Below are positions 8,515 through 16,008 of a stretch of DNA of 64,000 nucleotides, in pieces. The notes beneath the pieces are model-generated. The model had not been told where the DNA came from. It worked only from the letters and a program-made list of their open reading frames with translations, and made no database searches. Position 1 is the stretch's first letter. Every line of letters starts with the position of its first letter. The translations under genes and the position numbers were made by a program. Origin of the DNA: Planctomycetaceae bacterium (lineage in GTDB: Bacteria > Planctomycetota > UBA1135 > GCA-002686595); contig WYBT01000028.1 in assembly GCA_011525785.1 (NCBI GenBank), positions 62,001-126,000 of the forward strand, in the 5' to 3' direction.

Positions 8515-9651
8515 CGCGGCCTCGACCTCGCCGAAGGTGCGCTCGCGCGAGAAGCGCTCCATGCGCGCGAGGCCCGCTTCGACGAAGCGCGCGGCGAGCG
8601 CGGGGTCGGCGAGGATGCGCGCGATCGCCTGGCTCAAGGCCTGGGGCGACTTTGGCGGCACGAGCAGGCCGTTGACTTCGTGCTCGACCACTTCGGGATT
8701 GCCGCACACGCCCGTGCACACGATCGGAGCGCCCAGCGCGCTCACCTCGAGCAGGGTGTGCGAGAGCCCCTCGTACTCGCTGTTGAGCACGAACACGTCC
8801 GAGGCGCGCACCAGCAGCGGAATCTGCTTGTAGGGCACGTTGCCGAGGAAGTGCACGCGCTGCGCGAGCCCGCGTTCTGCGGCGTGCCGCGTCCAGGCCT
8901 CCTGCATGTCGCCGTCGCCCGCGACCAGCAGCTCGACATCGTTCGGGAGCATGCTCAGAGCATCGATGATCCCGTCGACGCCCTTCCACACCATCAAGCG
9001 GCAAATGGTGAGCACATAGCGCGGCTTGGCGCGCAGTCCGAGCGTCTCGCGCGCCTCGCGCTGCGTGGCGACGACATCGGACGCCTTGGGGCCGTGGTAG
9101 GCGTTGTAGATCAGTTGCGTCTTGGCCTCGGGCACTCCGTAGCGATCGATCGGGATGCGCCGCAGGAAGTCCGAGCAGGCGATGATGCGCGTGCACCAGC
9201 CCCACCAGCGCCGCTGCAGCGCGCGCACGAGCTGCACCTTCCAGCCGTACTGCTTGCCTTCGAAGGTGACGATGTCGTCGCCGTCGATCCAACCCTTGCG
9301 GTGGCTGATCTCCCAGGCGCCGTCGACCATGATGCGGATCATCACGGGCTTGCCCGCGAGCCGGCCCGCGAGCACGTGCAGCAGCGCGAGGTGCTCGTTG
9401 ACGTACACCACGTCAGCGGAGCGCGCCGCGCGCAACACCGCGAAGAAGGCCTTGAGGTAGCGCAGCGGAAGCGGCCCGCGCAGGATCGCCCGCACCGCGA
9501 ACGGATAGCCGCTCGGGTTGGGCTCGGAGCAGAAGGCCACGACCTCGACCTGGTGCCCGCGCTCGACCAGGAAACGCCCCAGGCTCGGAACGTACACCGC
9601 CGGGCCGCCGAGGTCGGGCGGGAAGACGGGCGAGGTCAAGAGAACGCGCAT
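8494..9651 (-). CDS. Glycosyltransferase family 4
   Basis: 385 aa, normal length for GT4. The N-terminal Rossmann half starts PPDLGGPAVYVPSLGRFL, typical of GT4 enzymes. The C-terminal half has the nucleotide-sugar signature EYEGLSHTLLEVSALGAPIV with the EX7E pair, and ILTICRLMVWKG-type strand motifs before it. It probably transfers a sugar from an NDP- or GDP-sugar to a cell-envelope glycan or lipid. It stands alone; substrate cannot be read from the context. Confidence 0.88.
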   Translation of the reverse strand: MRVLLTSPVFPPDLGGPAVYVPSLGRFLVERGHQVEVVAFCSEPNPSGYPFAVRAILRGPLPLRYLKAFFAVLRAARSADVVYVNEHLALLHVLAGRLAGKPVMIRIMVDGAWEISHRKGWIDGDDIVTFEGKQYGWKVQLVRALQRRWWGWCTRIIACSDFLRRIPIDRYGVPEAKTQLIYNAYHGPKASDVVATQREARETLGLRAKPRYVLTICRLMVWKGVDGIIDALSMLPNDVELLVAGDGDMQEAWTRHAAERGLAQRVHFLGNVPYKQIPLLVRASDVFVLNSEYEGLSHTLLEVSALGAPIVCTGVCGNPEVVEHEVNGLLVPPKSPQALSQAIARILADPALAARFVEAGLARMERFSRERTFGEVEAALRRLAS

Positions 9652-9731
9652 GAGGGGCGCAGAGGTTAGCGCCCCTCATCGACCACTTCCTCGGTCGGCC
9701 TTGCTCGAGCTCGCGTGCTCGCCGCGTCGGT

Positions 9732-10811
9732 TCAGCGCGCCGAGTAGGCCTGGCGCACGGCGAGTTGCGCCGTCGCGAGGGCCTGCTCGAGGCGTTCACG
9801 CTGCGCGGGATCCTTCGCGGTCCCGATCAACTTCTGCAGCGCGAGTTCGTGGGCGCGCGCCAGCGCGGCCGAGACTTCGCACTCGACGTCGGGCTTGACG
9901 CCCACGCCTTCCCAGTTGGTCTTGGTGATCGGGTTGATCGCGCGCCCGGAAGAGATGAAGGCCCGGAAGTGCGCATGCAGTCGGAACGAGCCGCCGGGGT
10001 GCGCGCCGCCGCCGGTGGTCTTGCCGACGATGGTCGCGCGCTTCAAGCACTGGAGGTTGTAGGAGAACTCCTCGGCCGCCGAGAAGGTGTAGTCGCTGGT
10101 CAGCACGAACACCGGCTTGTCGCCGTAGCGCGGTCCGGGCAGTTCGGGCAGCGTCCAATACTCGCGCGTCTGGTCGGTCGGCCGGAAGTACAGATCGTTC
10201 AGATGCACCGGCTCGGCGCCGAACAGGTAGCTCGAGAGCAACTGCACCATCTCGGGCGAACCGCCGCCGTTCTCGCGCAGATCGAAGATCAGCGCCTCGG
10301 TGTTGGCCACCAGCGCCATCGCCGCGTGCGCGGTGGGCGCCGCGACCTCCGGCGGCTGGAAGCCGCGCAGATCGATGTAGCCGACGTTTCCCGCGAGGCG
10401 CCGCACCGACTCGAAGCCGAAGTTGTCCCAGGCGCCCTCGCGGCGAATCGCTTCGAGCTCCTCCGCGGGCGGGCCGTCGGCGCCAGGTCCCTCGCGCGGC
10501 GCCGCTTGCTCGGGGATGGGCTCGGGCGAGTAGCTCACCGACAAGTGCCGGTCGGAGCTCACGTCGCGCAGCGCGTCGGTCAGGAGCTGAGCGAACGCGT
10601 GCGGATCCGTGGACTTGTCGAACACGCCTGCGCTCAGCCGCTCGCGCACCTCGAAGTCGATGTCCTCGGCGACGCGCGGGAACACGTAGTTGTGCTCCAG
10701 CTCGCTCAAGAGGCGTTCGACGACCTCCTTGCGCACCGCCGGAGTCAGCTCCAGCGACTTGGGCGTCGGAGCTTGGACCAGGCACGTGAGAGCGAAGAAC
10801 GTGGTGAGCAT
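9732..10811 (-). CDS. Secreted S41 family peptidase (C-terminal processing protease-like)
   Basis: 359 aa. A short signal peptide (LTTFFALTCLVQA) is followed by an N-terminal helical domain and the S41 catalytic core: VGYIDLRGF, LIFDLRENGGGSPEMVQLL, and TSDYTFSAAEEFSYNLQ, where the Ser of FSAAEEF is the expected nucleophile. No PDZ domain is apparent, as in tricorn/IRBP-like secreted members. It follows the TetR-type gene by 11 bp on the same strand and is probably co-transcribed with it. Confidence 0.87.
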   Translation of the reverse strand: MLTTFFALTCLVQAPTPKSLELTPAVRKEVVERLLSELEHNYVFPRVAEDIDFEVRERLSAGVFDKSTDPHAFAQLLTDALRDVSSDRHLSVSYSPEPIPEQAAPREGPGADGPPAEELEAIRREGAWDNFGFESVRRLAGNVGYIDLRGFQPPEVAAPTAHAAMALVANTEALIFDLRENGGGSPEMVQLLSSYLFGAEPVHLNDLYFRPTDQTREYWTLPELPGPRYGDKPVFVLTSDYTFSAAEEFSYNLQCLKRATIVGKTTGGGAHPGGSFRLHAHFRAFISSGRAINPITKTNWEGVGVKPDVECEVSAALARAHELALQKLIGTAKDPAQRERLEQALATAQLAVRQAYSAR

Positions 10812-10822
10812 GGCGGGTTCCT

Positions 10823-11458
10823 TCAGCGCTTGGATCGGGGTGAGGGTCGTTCGCGTTCATTCGGCGCGGTGATCCCGCGCACGAGCAGGCTGGCGAGGTT
10901 GGCGGCGCGCTCCTGCACCGCTGCGCGCGCGCCGAGTTCCTGGCGGCTGAGCGAGTACGGGAGCAGCGAATTGGTGGCCTGCACGAGAATGCGCGCGGCG
11001 GCCAGCGTGTCGTCGATGGCCCAGCGCTCCGTGCGCACGCCGTCGTCGAGCACGCCCGCCAGCACGCGCGCCTCGGCCTCGAAGTAGCGCTCGCGCCGTT
11101 CGAGGTACTGCGCGCGCAGGTCCGCGAGCATCTCGTCGAGGCTCTCGCGGTAGTGCCGCACGGCGTCGAAGCGCGTCATCACGCGCGCCACGATCATGCG
11201 CCACAGCCGCGTGGCGGCCGGGCTGCGCTCGGCGGCGATCGTCGCCAGCTCGGCGAGCACGCGCTCCACGACGCGGTCGATCGAGGCCAGGAAGAGCTCC
11301 TCCTTGCCCGAGAAATGCAGGTAGATCGAGCGGCGCGGGACGCCCGACTCCTCGGCCAGGAGGTCCAGGGTCGTCTTGCGGTAGCCGTGCTGCGGAAGAA
11401 GGCGGAGCGCGGCGTCGAGGAGCGCGTCGCGCGGGGAGAGCTCGAGAGCGGGGGCCAT
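10823..11458 (-). CDS. TetR/AcrR family transcriptional regulator
   Basis: 211 aa from ATG 11458. The HTH is clear at residues 8-53 (LLDAALRLLPQHGYRKTTL, ...SIYLHFSGKEELF). The remaining helices are of the variable TetR ligand-binding type. A 21-bp near-palindrome lies 20 bp upstream of the start, and the S41 peptidase follows 11 bp downstream, so this regulator likely controls itself and the peptidase. The in-frame extension upstream of 11458 crosses the palindrome and is rejected. Confidence 0.87.
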   Translation of the reverse strand: MAPALELSPRDALLDAALRLLPQHGYRKTTLDLLAEESGVPRRSIYLHFSGKEELFLASIDRVVERVLAELATIAAERSPAATRLWRMIVARVMTRFDAVRHYRESLDEMLADLRAQYLERRERYFEAEARVLAGVLDDGVRTERWAIDDTLAAARILVQATNSLLPYSLSRQELGARAAVQERAANLASLLVRGITAPNERERPSPRSKR

Positions 11459-11477
11459 GTCCCCCACGCTACGGCTG

Positions 11478-11498
11478 CACTGAATCAGTGTTTCAGTG
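11478..11498. promoter_or_regulatory. Putative TetR operator (21-bp palindrome)
   Basis: CACTGAATCAGTGTTTCAGTG has perfect 7-bp arms (CACTGAA/TTCAGTG) with a nearly symmetric centre. It lies just upstream of the TetR-type gene starting at 11458. Role inferred from symmetry and position. It shares the ACTGAA half with the palindrome at 2144-2160. Confidence 0.55.
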
Positions 11499-11538
11499 CA
11501 ACGCGTAAGAAGCGCGTGACGCGGGGCTTGGTGCGCCG

Positions 11539-11617
11539 GCGCGCGCTCACTCCTCGAGCTTGACGTTCCAGTACGCCTCGCTGACGAAGCGCTCCCAGCG
11601 CTGCCTGACGCGGCCCA
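11539..11617 (-). pseudogene. Duplicated 3' end of the HNH endonuclease gene
   Basis: 60 bp here (11539-11598) are identical to 14476-14535, the 3' end and flank of the intact HNH gene, and the next 19 bp differ at 4 positions. It encodes WERFVSEAYWNVKLEE followed by the same stop (TCA on the plus strand at 11547). The upstream coding part, including the HNH motif, is missing; the open frame continuing to 11780 is not recognisable. This is a gene fragment left by a segmental duplication or recombination, not a functional gene. Confidence 0.75.
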
Positions 11618-11985
11618 GGGGCGCCTGGAGCCACGCTTCCACCCGGCCGCCCCGCTCACCGACGCCGACGTCGCAACTCAGGTTGAGCGGCTCGCCCGGC
11701 GGATCACGCGCTAGTTCGAGCACCAAGTTCGCCTGCCGCGCGAACCTGCGCCGGCCGACAGAGGCAACTGGCCCGAGCAAGAGGCAGTCGCGCTTCGAAC
11801 GGCTGCGCGCTGCGTCGATCCGAGGCGGCGGCGTTGCTCCTCCTCGGCGGATTGCTGCGGATACGGACCCGTCTCGCCGGGAGGCTTTGAGCGCACGAAC
11901 CGTGCGGCGCTAGTTCGCGAAACGCCGTTTAGAAACCTCGAGCCACGCGGGTCAAGGGCGGACCCCGCGACTGGGATGGAGAACC
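11618..11985. other. Intergenic stretch, no gene recognised
   Basis: About 370 bp between the HNH fragment and the broken secreted-protein gene. An open minus-strand frame reads through part of it (to 11780) but matches nothing I know. It should hold the promoter of the gene at 11986; no convincing -35/-10 pair can be named. Confidence 0.5.
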
Positions 11986-13012
11986 ATGTCCAAACAAGTC
12001 CGATTCTCCGCTTGCGTCTTGCTACTAGGAGGAGTCGCACGTTCGCAGTGCGCGCCCGAAGAAGTCGCTGGCCTGACCGCCCCGGGGAACGCGGCCTTGG
12101 AAGTGTTCGCCTCGAGCGTGGCGACATCGGGCGAAGTCACACTAATCGGATCACCGGGCTGGGGATTCGCGGGAATGGGCGATTGCGGCGCAGCGTTCGT
12201 CTACCGACGCGATCCCGTGAACGCGCATGCGTGGACGCTTTCACGCGTTCTGACTGCGCCGCCGGGCAACACGCTGTTCGGCCGCACCGTCGTGCTCGAT
12301 GGCGACGTGGCAGTCATCGCTTGCAAAGATACCTCCGCGCCAGGATTGTTCGTCGCGCATGTGCTCGAGCGCAACGCTGGCGGAGTCGACACATGGGGAC
12401 GCGTGGCGACGCTCCACAACGACGACTATCCGGCCGGCAGCGGAGATGATCTCGGGCGCGCCATCGCTGTCGACTCCGACACGATCGCGGTCGCCGGGCC
12501 CTACTTCGGATTCCCTTGGGTTGGCGCGGTCTACGTATTCGGACGCGACATCGGCGGTCCGGGCGCATGGGGCAAGATCAAGCGCATCGACCGACTAGGC
12601 GGGCCCGGTCCCGGAACTACGCAGACTGACTTCGGTTTCTCGCTGAATCTGGTCGGTGACACGCTGATGGTCCACGATCGGCGCGGCGGGCTCGCGCATC
12701 TGTTCCAATGCCACCTGGGCGGCGCGAATCAGTGGGGACTCGCGCACACCTTCAGCGCGGTCACCCCGCCAGCGTTCTACGCGAGAGTCGTGCAGTCGGT
12801 TGCGCTGCGTGACGACGAGGCATGGATCGGCTGGCGCCTGCGACGGATCCGTGCGCGTCGACTGGAACCGCGTCCGGGCAAACAACCCCAGCGCCATCGG
12901 CGCGTCATTCGTTGCCGGTCAAACGGTGTGGGCGCAGGCCTGGGTTCGCGACCCGCTATCGACGCATAGCGTCGGCGCGAGCGCAGGTCTATCGTTCTCA
13001 CTTTGCCCGTGA
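11986..13012 (+). pseudogene. Secreted beta-propeller-like protein, inactivated by internal deletion and frameshift
   Basis: The first part reads from ATG 11986 (signal peptide VLLLGGVARS) through FG-GAP-like repeats (SGEVTLIGSPGWG, SDTIAVAGPYFG, GDTLMVHDRRGG) to about 12835. The typical end of the planctomycete C-terminal domain is then found in another frame (CDGSVRVDWNRV...TVWAQAWVRDPL...LSFSLCP, stop at 13012). The first two thirds of that domain, including the YCT...GCTP part, are missing. The original frame instead runs on as Arg-rich nonsense to 12969. An internal deletion near 12830-12845 that also shifted the frame explains this. Likely a recent pseudogene. Confidence 0.75.
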
Positions 13013-13423
13013 ATGCACCGCATAATCGCTGATGTGGCGCAGGTTGATGCGCGGACTCAAACCCCACGCAGTGGGAGCACCTCGGGAAGGCCTACGAGCC
13101 GACCTGCCCTGCGCCGAGACTTGCGCCAGAGCGCTCATGCAAGCTGCTCGAATTCGCCCAAGCCGCGCTCCCCACGCATCCGAGCACGCTCCTCGCACGC
13201 AACCCGCGCTGGCGATCAGGCCCGGTGAAATGCAACGCGCCCGAGCCACGGCTCGAGCGCGCGTTCGACGGGTCGTCAAACCACTCACCGAGGCCAACGA
13301 TTGGCGTTAGGGGGCAGCGCCGATGAATCGGCGCGCGAAGCCAGGAGCCTCCTCGCAGCTCGAACAAGACTCGCGCCCGACGAACTCGGGGAGGCCGCTA
13401 TCGTTGAAGTTGACCTATCCCAT
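13013..13423. other. 410-bp stretch without a recognisable gene
   Basis: Only short open frames with no family resemblance are present. It contains one copy of a 16-bp repeat (13284-13299) and small stem-loops such as CGAGCC-AC-GGCTCG near 13240. With the neighbouring pseudogenes this looks like eroded sequence. Confidence 0.55.
13284..13299 (+). repeat. 16-bp direct repeat, copy 1
   Basis: CTCACCGAGGCCAACG occurs here and again at 14382-14397, in both cases in gene-poor DNA beside decayed genes. Too short to assign to an element. Confidence 0.6.
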
Positions 13424-13978
13424 TCAGAAGGGACAAGGCATGCACGTGACCAGGATCTTCGCCGGTGCGGTGCACTCGATGCGCACGCGCCAAGTGCCCG
13501 CCGGCAAGAACTGACTCGCCCCGATGCCGAAAGCGCCCTCGGTGTACCAACACCACTTGCGGCAAGGCACGAGATCCCAGCACAGACCGCACGGCAGGTG
13601 TTGGGTCAATTCTTCAAGCCACAGTCGCTCGAGGAGCTCCTGGTTCTGCTCCACATCCATCCACTCGTTCGCATCTTCTTCCGTCTCGAAATCGACGGGG
13701 TAGTAGTAGACGTCTCCGACGCCTACGGCGACCTGCTCCTCGTAGCTGAAACCGCACCCCGCGGGCTCGTCGCCGGCGGGTGAGATCATCGGCGCGGAAA
13801 TCACCTCAGCCGGTGCTTGGGTGGGCTCGATGTGTTGGCGGAGCGACGAATGCAGCACTCCGCCGGAGACGGCTGCGATCTGCGACGCCGGATCGGGCCG
13901 AGCCGCGCCGATCTCGAACGCGGGGAGAATGGAGACTGCAGCCAGGCCAGCGAGGGAGAAACTCATCAGCTTGAACAT
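13424..13978 (-). CDS. Secreted Cys-rich hypothetical protein
   Basis: 184 aa. A signal peptide (FSLAGLAAVSILPAFEIGAA) is followed by a Pro/Ala linker and a C-terminal part with eight cysteines (for example CGLCW, CRKWCW, CTAPA, CMPC) that probably form disulfides outside the cell. I recognise no family. It is isolated on the minus strand between gene-poor stretches, and its A+T content is somewhat higher than its neighbours, so recent acquisition is possible. Confidence 0.65.
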   Translation of the reverse strand: MFKLMSFSLAGLAAVSILPAFEIGAARPDPASQIAAVSGGVLHSSLRQHIEPTQAPAEVISAPMISPAGDEPAGCGFSYEEQVAVGVGDVYYYPVDFETEEDANEWMDVEQNQELLERLWLEELTQHLPCGLCWDLVPCRKWCWYTEGAFGIGASQFLPAGTWRVRIECTAPAKILVTCMPCPF

Positions 13979-14483
13979 GTGATTGTCCGGATGTCGGGGT
14001 TGTCGTGGAGGCGAGCGCCTGGAGTCCCGTCAACTGCGCGGCGAAGTTTCACCCGAAACGAAAATTCGGGCGGCGGCGCAACGAAGCGTGGGTCGTTCTC
14101 GTTCGAGCCGCTGACTCGGCGAGCGTCGAGTTGATCGCGGTCGACATTTGGCCGGCGAGGGTTGCGTATCCATGCGGCCGTTGCCCGGAACACACATGGA
14201 GCGCGTGCGCCTGGGCTAGCGGCCTTGATCGATGAACGACCCACGCGCCTTGCGCGACACCCCGAGCCTCGACGCCCCGCGCGGCCGCTTGTTTCAGGGG
14301 GCTCACGCGCGCAGTTCACGCCTCCGCCTGCGCCGCGTTCCCGCATCCCGCCGAGCGCGCCTCGGACGGCCCGCCAACCCGCTCACCGAGGCCAACGTGG
14401 GGCACTCGCCAGCCACTCGACAGCGAACCTCTAGTCCAAAGCGTGAGGAGCGCGTGACCGGGCGTTCCCGGCCCTGCGCGCGC
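13979..14483. other. 505-bp stretch without a recognisable gene
   Basis: Short open frames only. It should contain the promoter of the Cys-rich gene (reading left from about 14000) and holds a small hairpin CCCGAA...TTCGGG near 14052-14070, plus the second 16-bp repeat. The last few bases before 14484 are part of the segment duplicated at 11539. Confidence 0.5.
14382..14397 (+). repeat. 16-bp direct repeat, copy 2
   Basis: Exact second copy of CTCACCGAGGCCAACG found at 13284-13299. Possibly a recombination scar linked to the duplication of the HNH gene tail. Confidence 0.6.
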
Positions 14484-15086
14484 TCACTCCTCGAGCTTGA
14501 CGTTCCAGTACGCCTCGCTGACGAAGCGCTCCCAGCTCTGCTTTACGCGGCCCACCGGCACTTCGAGCACCGGCGACCAGCGCGGCTTCTCGGGCTTCTT
14601 GAGCATCCGCATGCCCGCTTCTTCGGGCGTGCGATCGCGCTTGCGGCGGTTGCAGTCCATGCAGGCCAGCACGCAGTTCTCCCACGAGCTCTTGCCGCCG
14701 CGCGAGCGCGGGAAGACGTGGTCGATCGACAGCTCCGCGGTTCCCGGACGCACGCCGCAGTACTGGCACTGGTTGTGGTCGCGCCGGAACAGGTTGCGCC
14801 GACTGAACACGGCCGCCGGGTTGGGCATGCCGTTGTAGTGCGTCAGCACGATCACTTCGGGCACCTTGATGCGCAGGCGCACCGTCGAGATGCAGGGTTC
14901 GTGCGGCTGGACCGAGAGCTCCATCCACGACTCGAAGCCGTGGACTTCGTAGGTCTGCGGCGCGACCGCCTTGGCGGCCCCCGTGAACATCAGACGAAGC
15001 GCGTGCCGCACCGTGACGGTGTGGATCGCAGCCCACGACTCGTTGAGCACGAGCGCCGGCTGCGCGAGCACGCTTGGCATGTTCAT
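14484..15086 (-). CDS. HNH endonuclease
   Basis: 200 aa. The HNH fold with its structural zinc pairs is complete: CQYC near 109, ELSIDHVFPRSRGG with the catalytic His, the central Asn of SWENCVLAC, and CMDCNRRK closing the zinc site. The N-terminal 75 residues (ALVLNESWAAIHTVTVRHAL) match a widespread subgroup of stand-alone HNH proteins of unknown biological role. The 3' end of this gene is duplicated at 11539-11617. It is monocistronic; promoter lies between 15087 and the divergent SDR gene. Confidence 0.9.
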   Translation of the reverse strand: MNMPSVLAQPALVLNESWAAIHTVTVRHALRLMFTGAAKAVAPQTYEVHGFESWMELSVQPHEPCISTVRLRIKVPEVIVLTHYNGMPNPAAVFSRRNLFRRDHNQCQYCGVRPGTAELSIDHVFPRSRGGKSSWENCVLACMDCNRRKRDRTPEEAGMRMLKKPEKPRWSPVLEVPVGRVKQSWERFVSEAYWNVKLEE

Positions 15087-15250
15087 GGCGTGGTAAGGCT
15101 AGGCGCGCCAACCGAGCGATCAAGTGGCGCAGGCCTCACGTCTAGCCAAACCCAGGACGGCCGGGGCCGCAAGTGCAGCGCGCGCGGCGAGCGCATGCGG
15201 CGTGGTTCTATGCTCGCGCGCAGCGGAAAGAGCTTCGCAGGAGGACCATC

Positions 15251-15946
15251 GTGAAGATCCGGAGAACAGCGCTGGTGACGGGCGGCAATCGGGGCATCGG
15301 GCGAGCGGTGTGCGAACGCCTGGCGCGCGAAGGGCTGGCCGTGGTGCTCACGGCGCGGCGTGCGGCCGATGCGGCGGCTGCGGCGAGCGAACTCGCGGCG
15401 GCGGGGCTGGAAGTGCGCGGCGAAGCGCTCGACCTCGCCGACGAGCGCTCGGTGAGCAACTGCGCAGGCCGGCTGCGCAGCGCGGGCATCGACGTCGACG
15501 TGCTCGTCAACAACGGCGCGGTGCTGTTCCAGGGCGACGTGCTCTCGAGCAGCTCCAAGGAGTTCCGCGCCGCGCTCGACATCAACCTGCTCGGCGCGCT
15601 GTGGACCTGCCGCGCGTTCGTGCCAGCGATGGTCGAGCGCGGCTACGGGCGCGTGGTGAACGTCTCGTCGGGCTGGGGCGCGTTCGCCGAAGGCCTCGAC
15701 GGGCCGGCGAGCTACTCGATCAGCAAGGCCGGCCTCAACGCGTTGACCGTTTCGCTGGCCCGCTCACTGTCCGGCGACGTCATGGTCAACGCCTGCTGCC
15801 CGGGCTGGGTGCGCACGCGCATGGGCGGCGCCGACGCCGATCGCTCGCCCGAGGAGGGCGCGGACACGATCGTCTGGCTCGCCACGCTGCCCGCCGGCGG
15901 CCCCAACGGCGGCTTCTTCCGCGATCGCGCGCCGACCGAATGGTGA
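15251..15946 (+). CDS. Short-chain dehydrogenase/reductase (SDR)
   Basis: 231 aa from GTG 15251, chosen because a perfect AGGAGG lies 6 bp upstream (15239-15244) and the protein then begins at the first beta strand (TALVTGGNRGIG). Other SDR marks are the NNGA variant of NNAG, the catalytic Ser in VNVSSGWG and YSISK as YxxxK. NAD(P)-dependent oxidoreductase; the N-terminal Arg after the strand (TARRAADA) slightly favours NADP. Substrate unknown. It ends 62 bp before the kinase gene. Confidence 0.9.
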   Translation: MKIRRTALVTGGNRGIGRAVCERLAREGLAVVLTARRAADAAAAASELAAAGLEVRGEALDLADERSVSNCAGRLRSAGIDVDVLVNNGAVLFQGDVLSSSSKEFRAALDINLLGALWTCRAFVPAMVERGYGRVVNVSSGWGAFAEGLDGPASYSISKAGLNALTVSLARSLSGDVMVNACCPGWVRTRMGGADADRSPEEGADTIVWLATLPAGGPNGGFFRDRAPTEW

Positions 15947-16008
15947 GCGCGCGAGCGACGCCCGAAATCCGCGCGTGAGTCGCGTGGGTCCGCGCCCCTG
16001 CTCGGCGG

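Noticed and set aside
13284..13320. GGCGTTAGGG at 13303-13312 looks like the right end of an integron attC site beside small orphan genes.
   Set aside because: No matching left core (complementary TAAC site) at the proper distance, no long imperfect palindrome, no integrase and no second site. The shared 16-bp repeat does not include the GTTAG.
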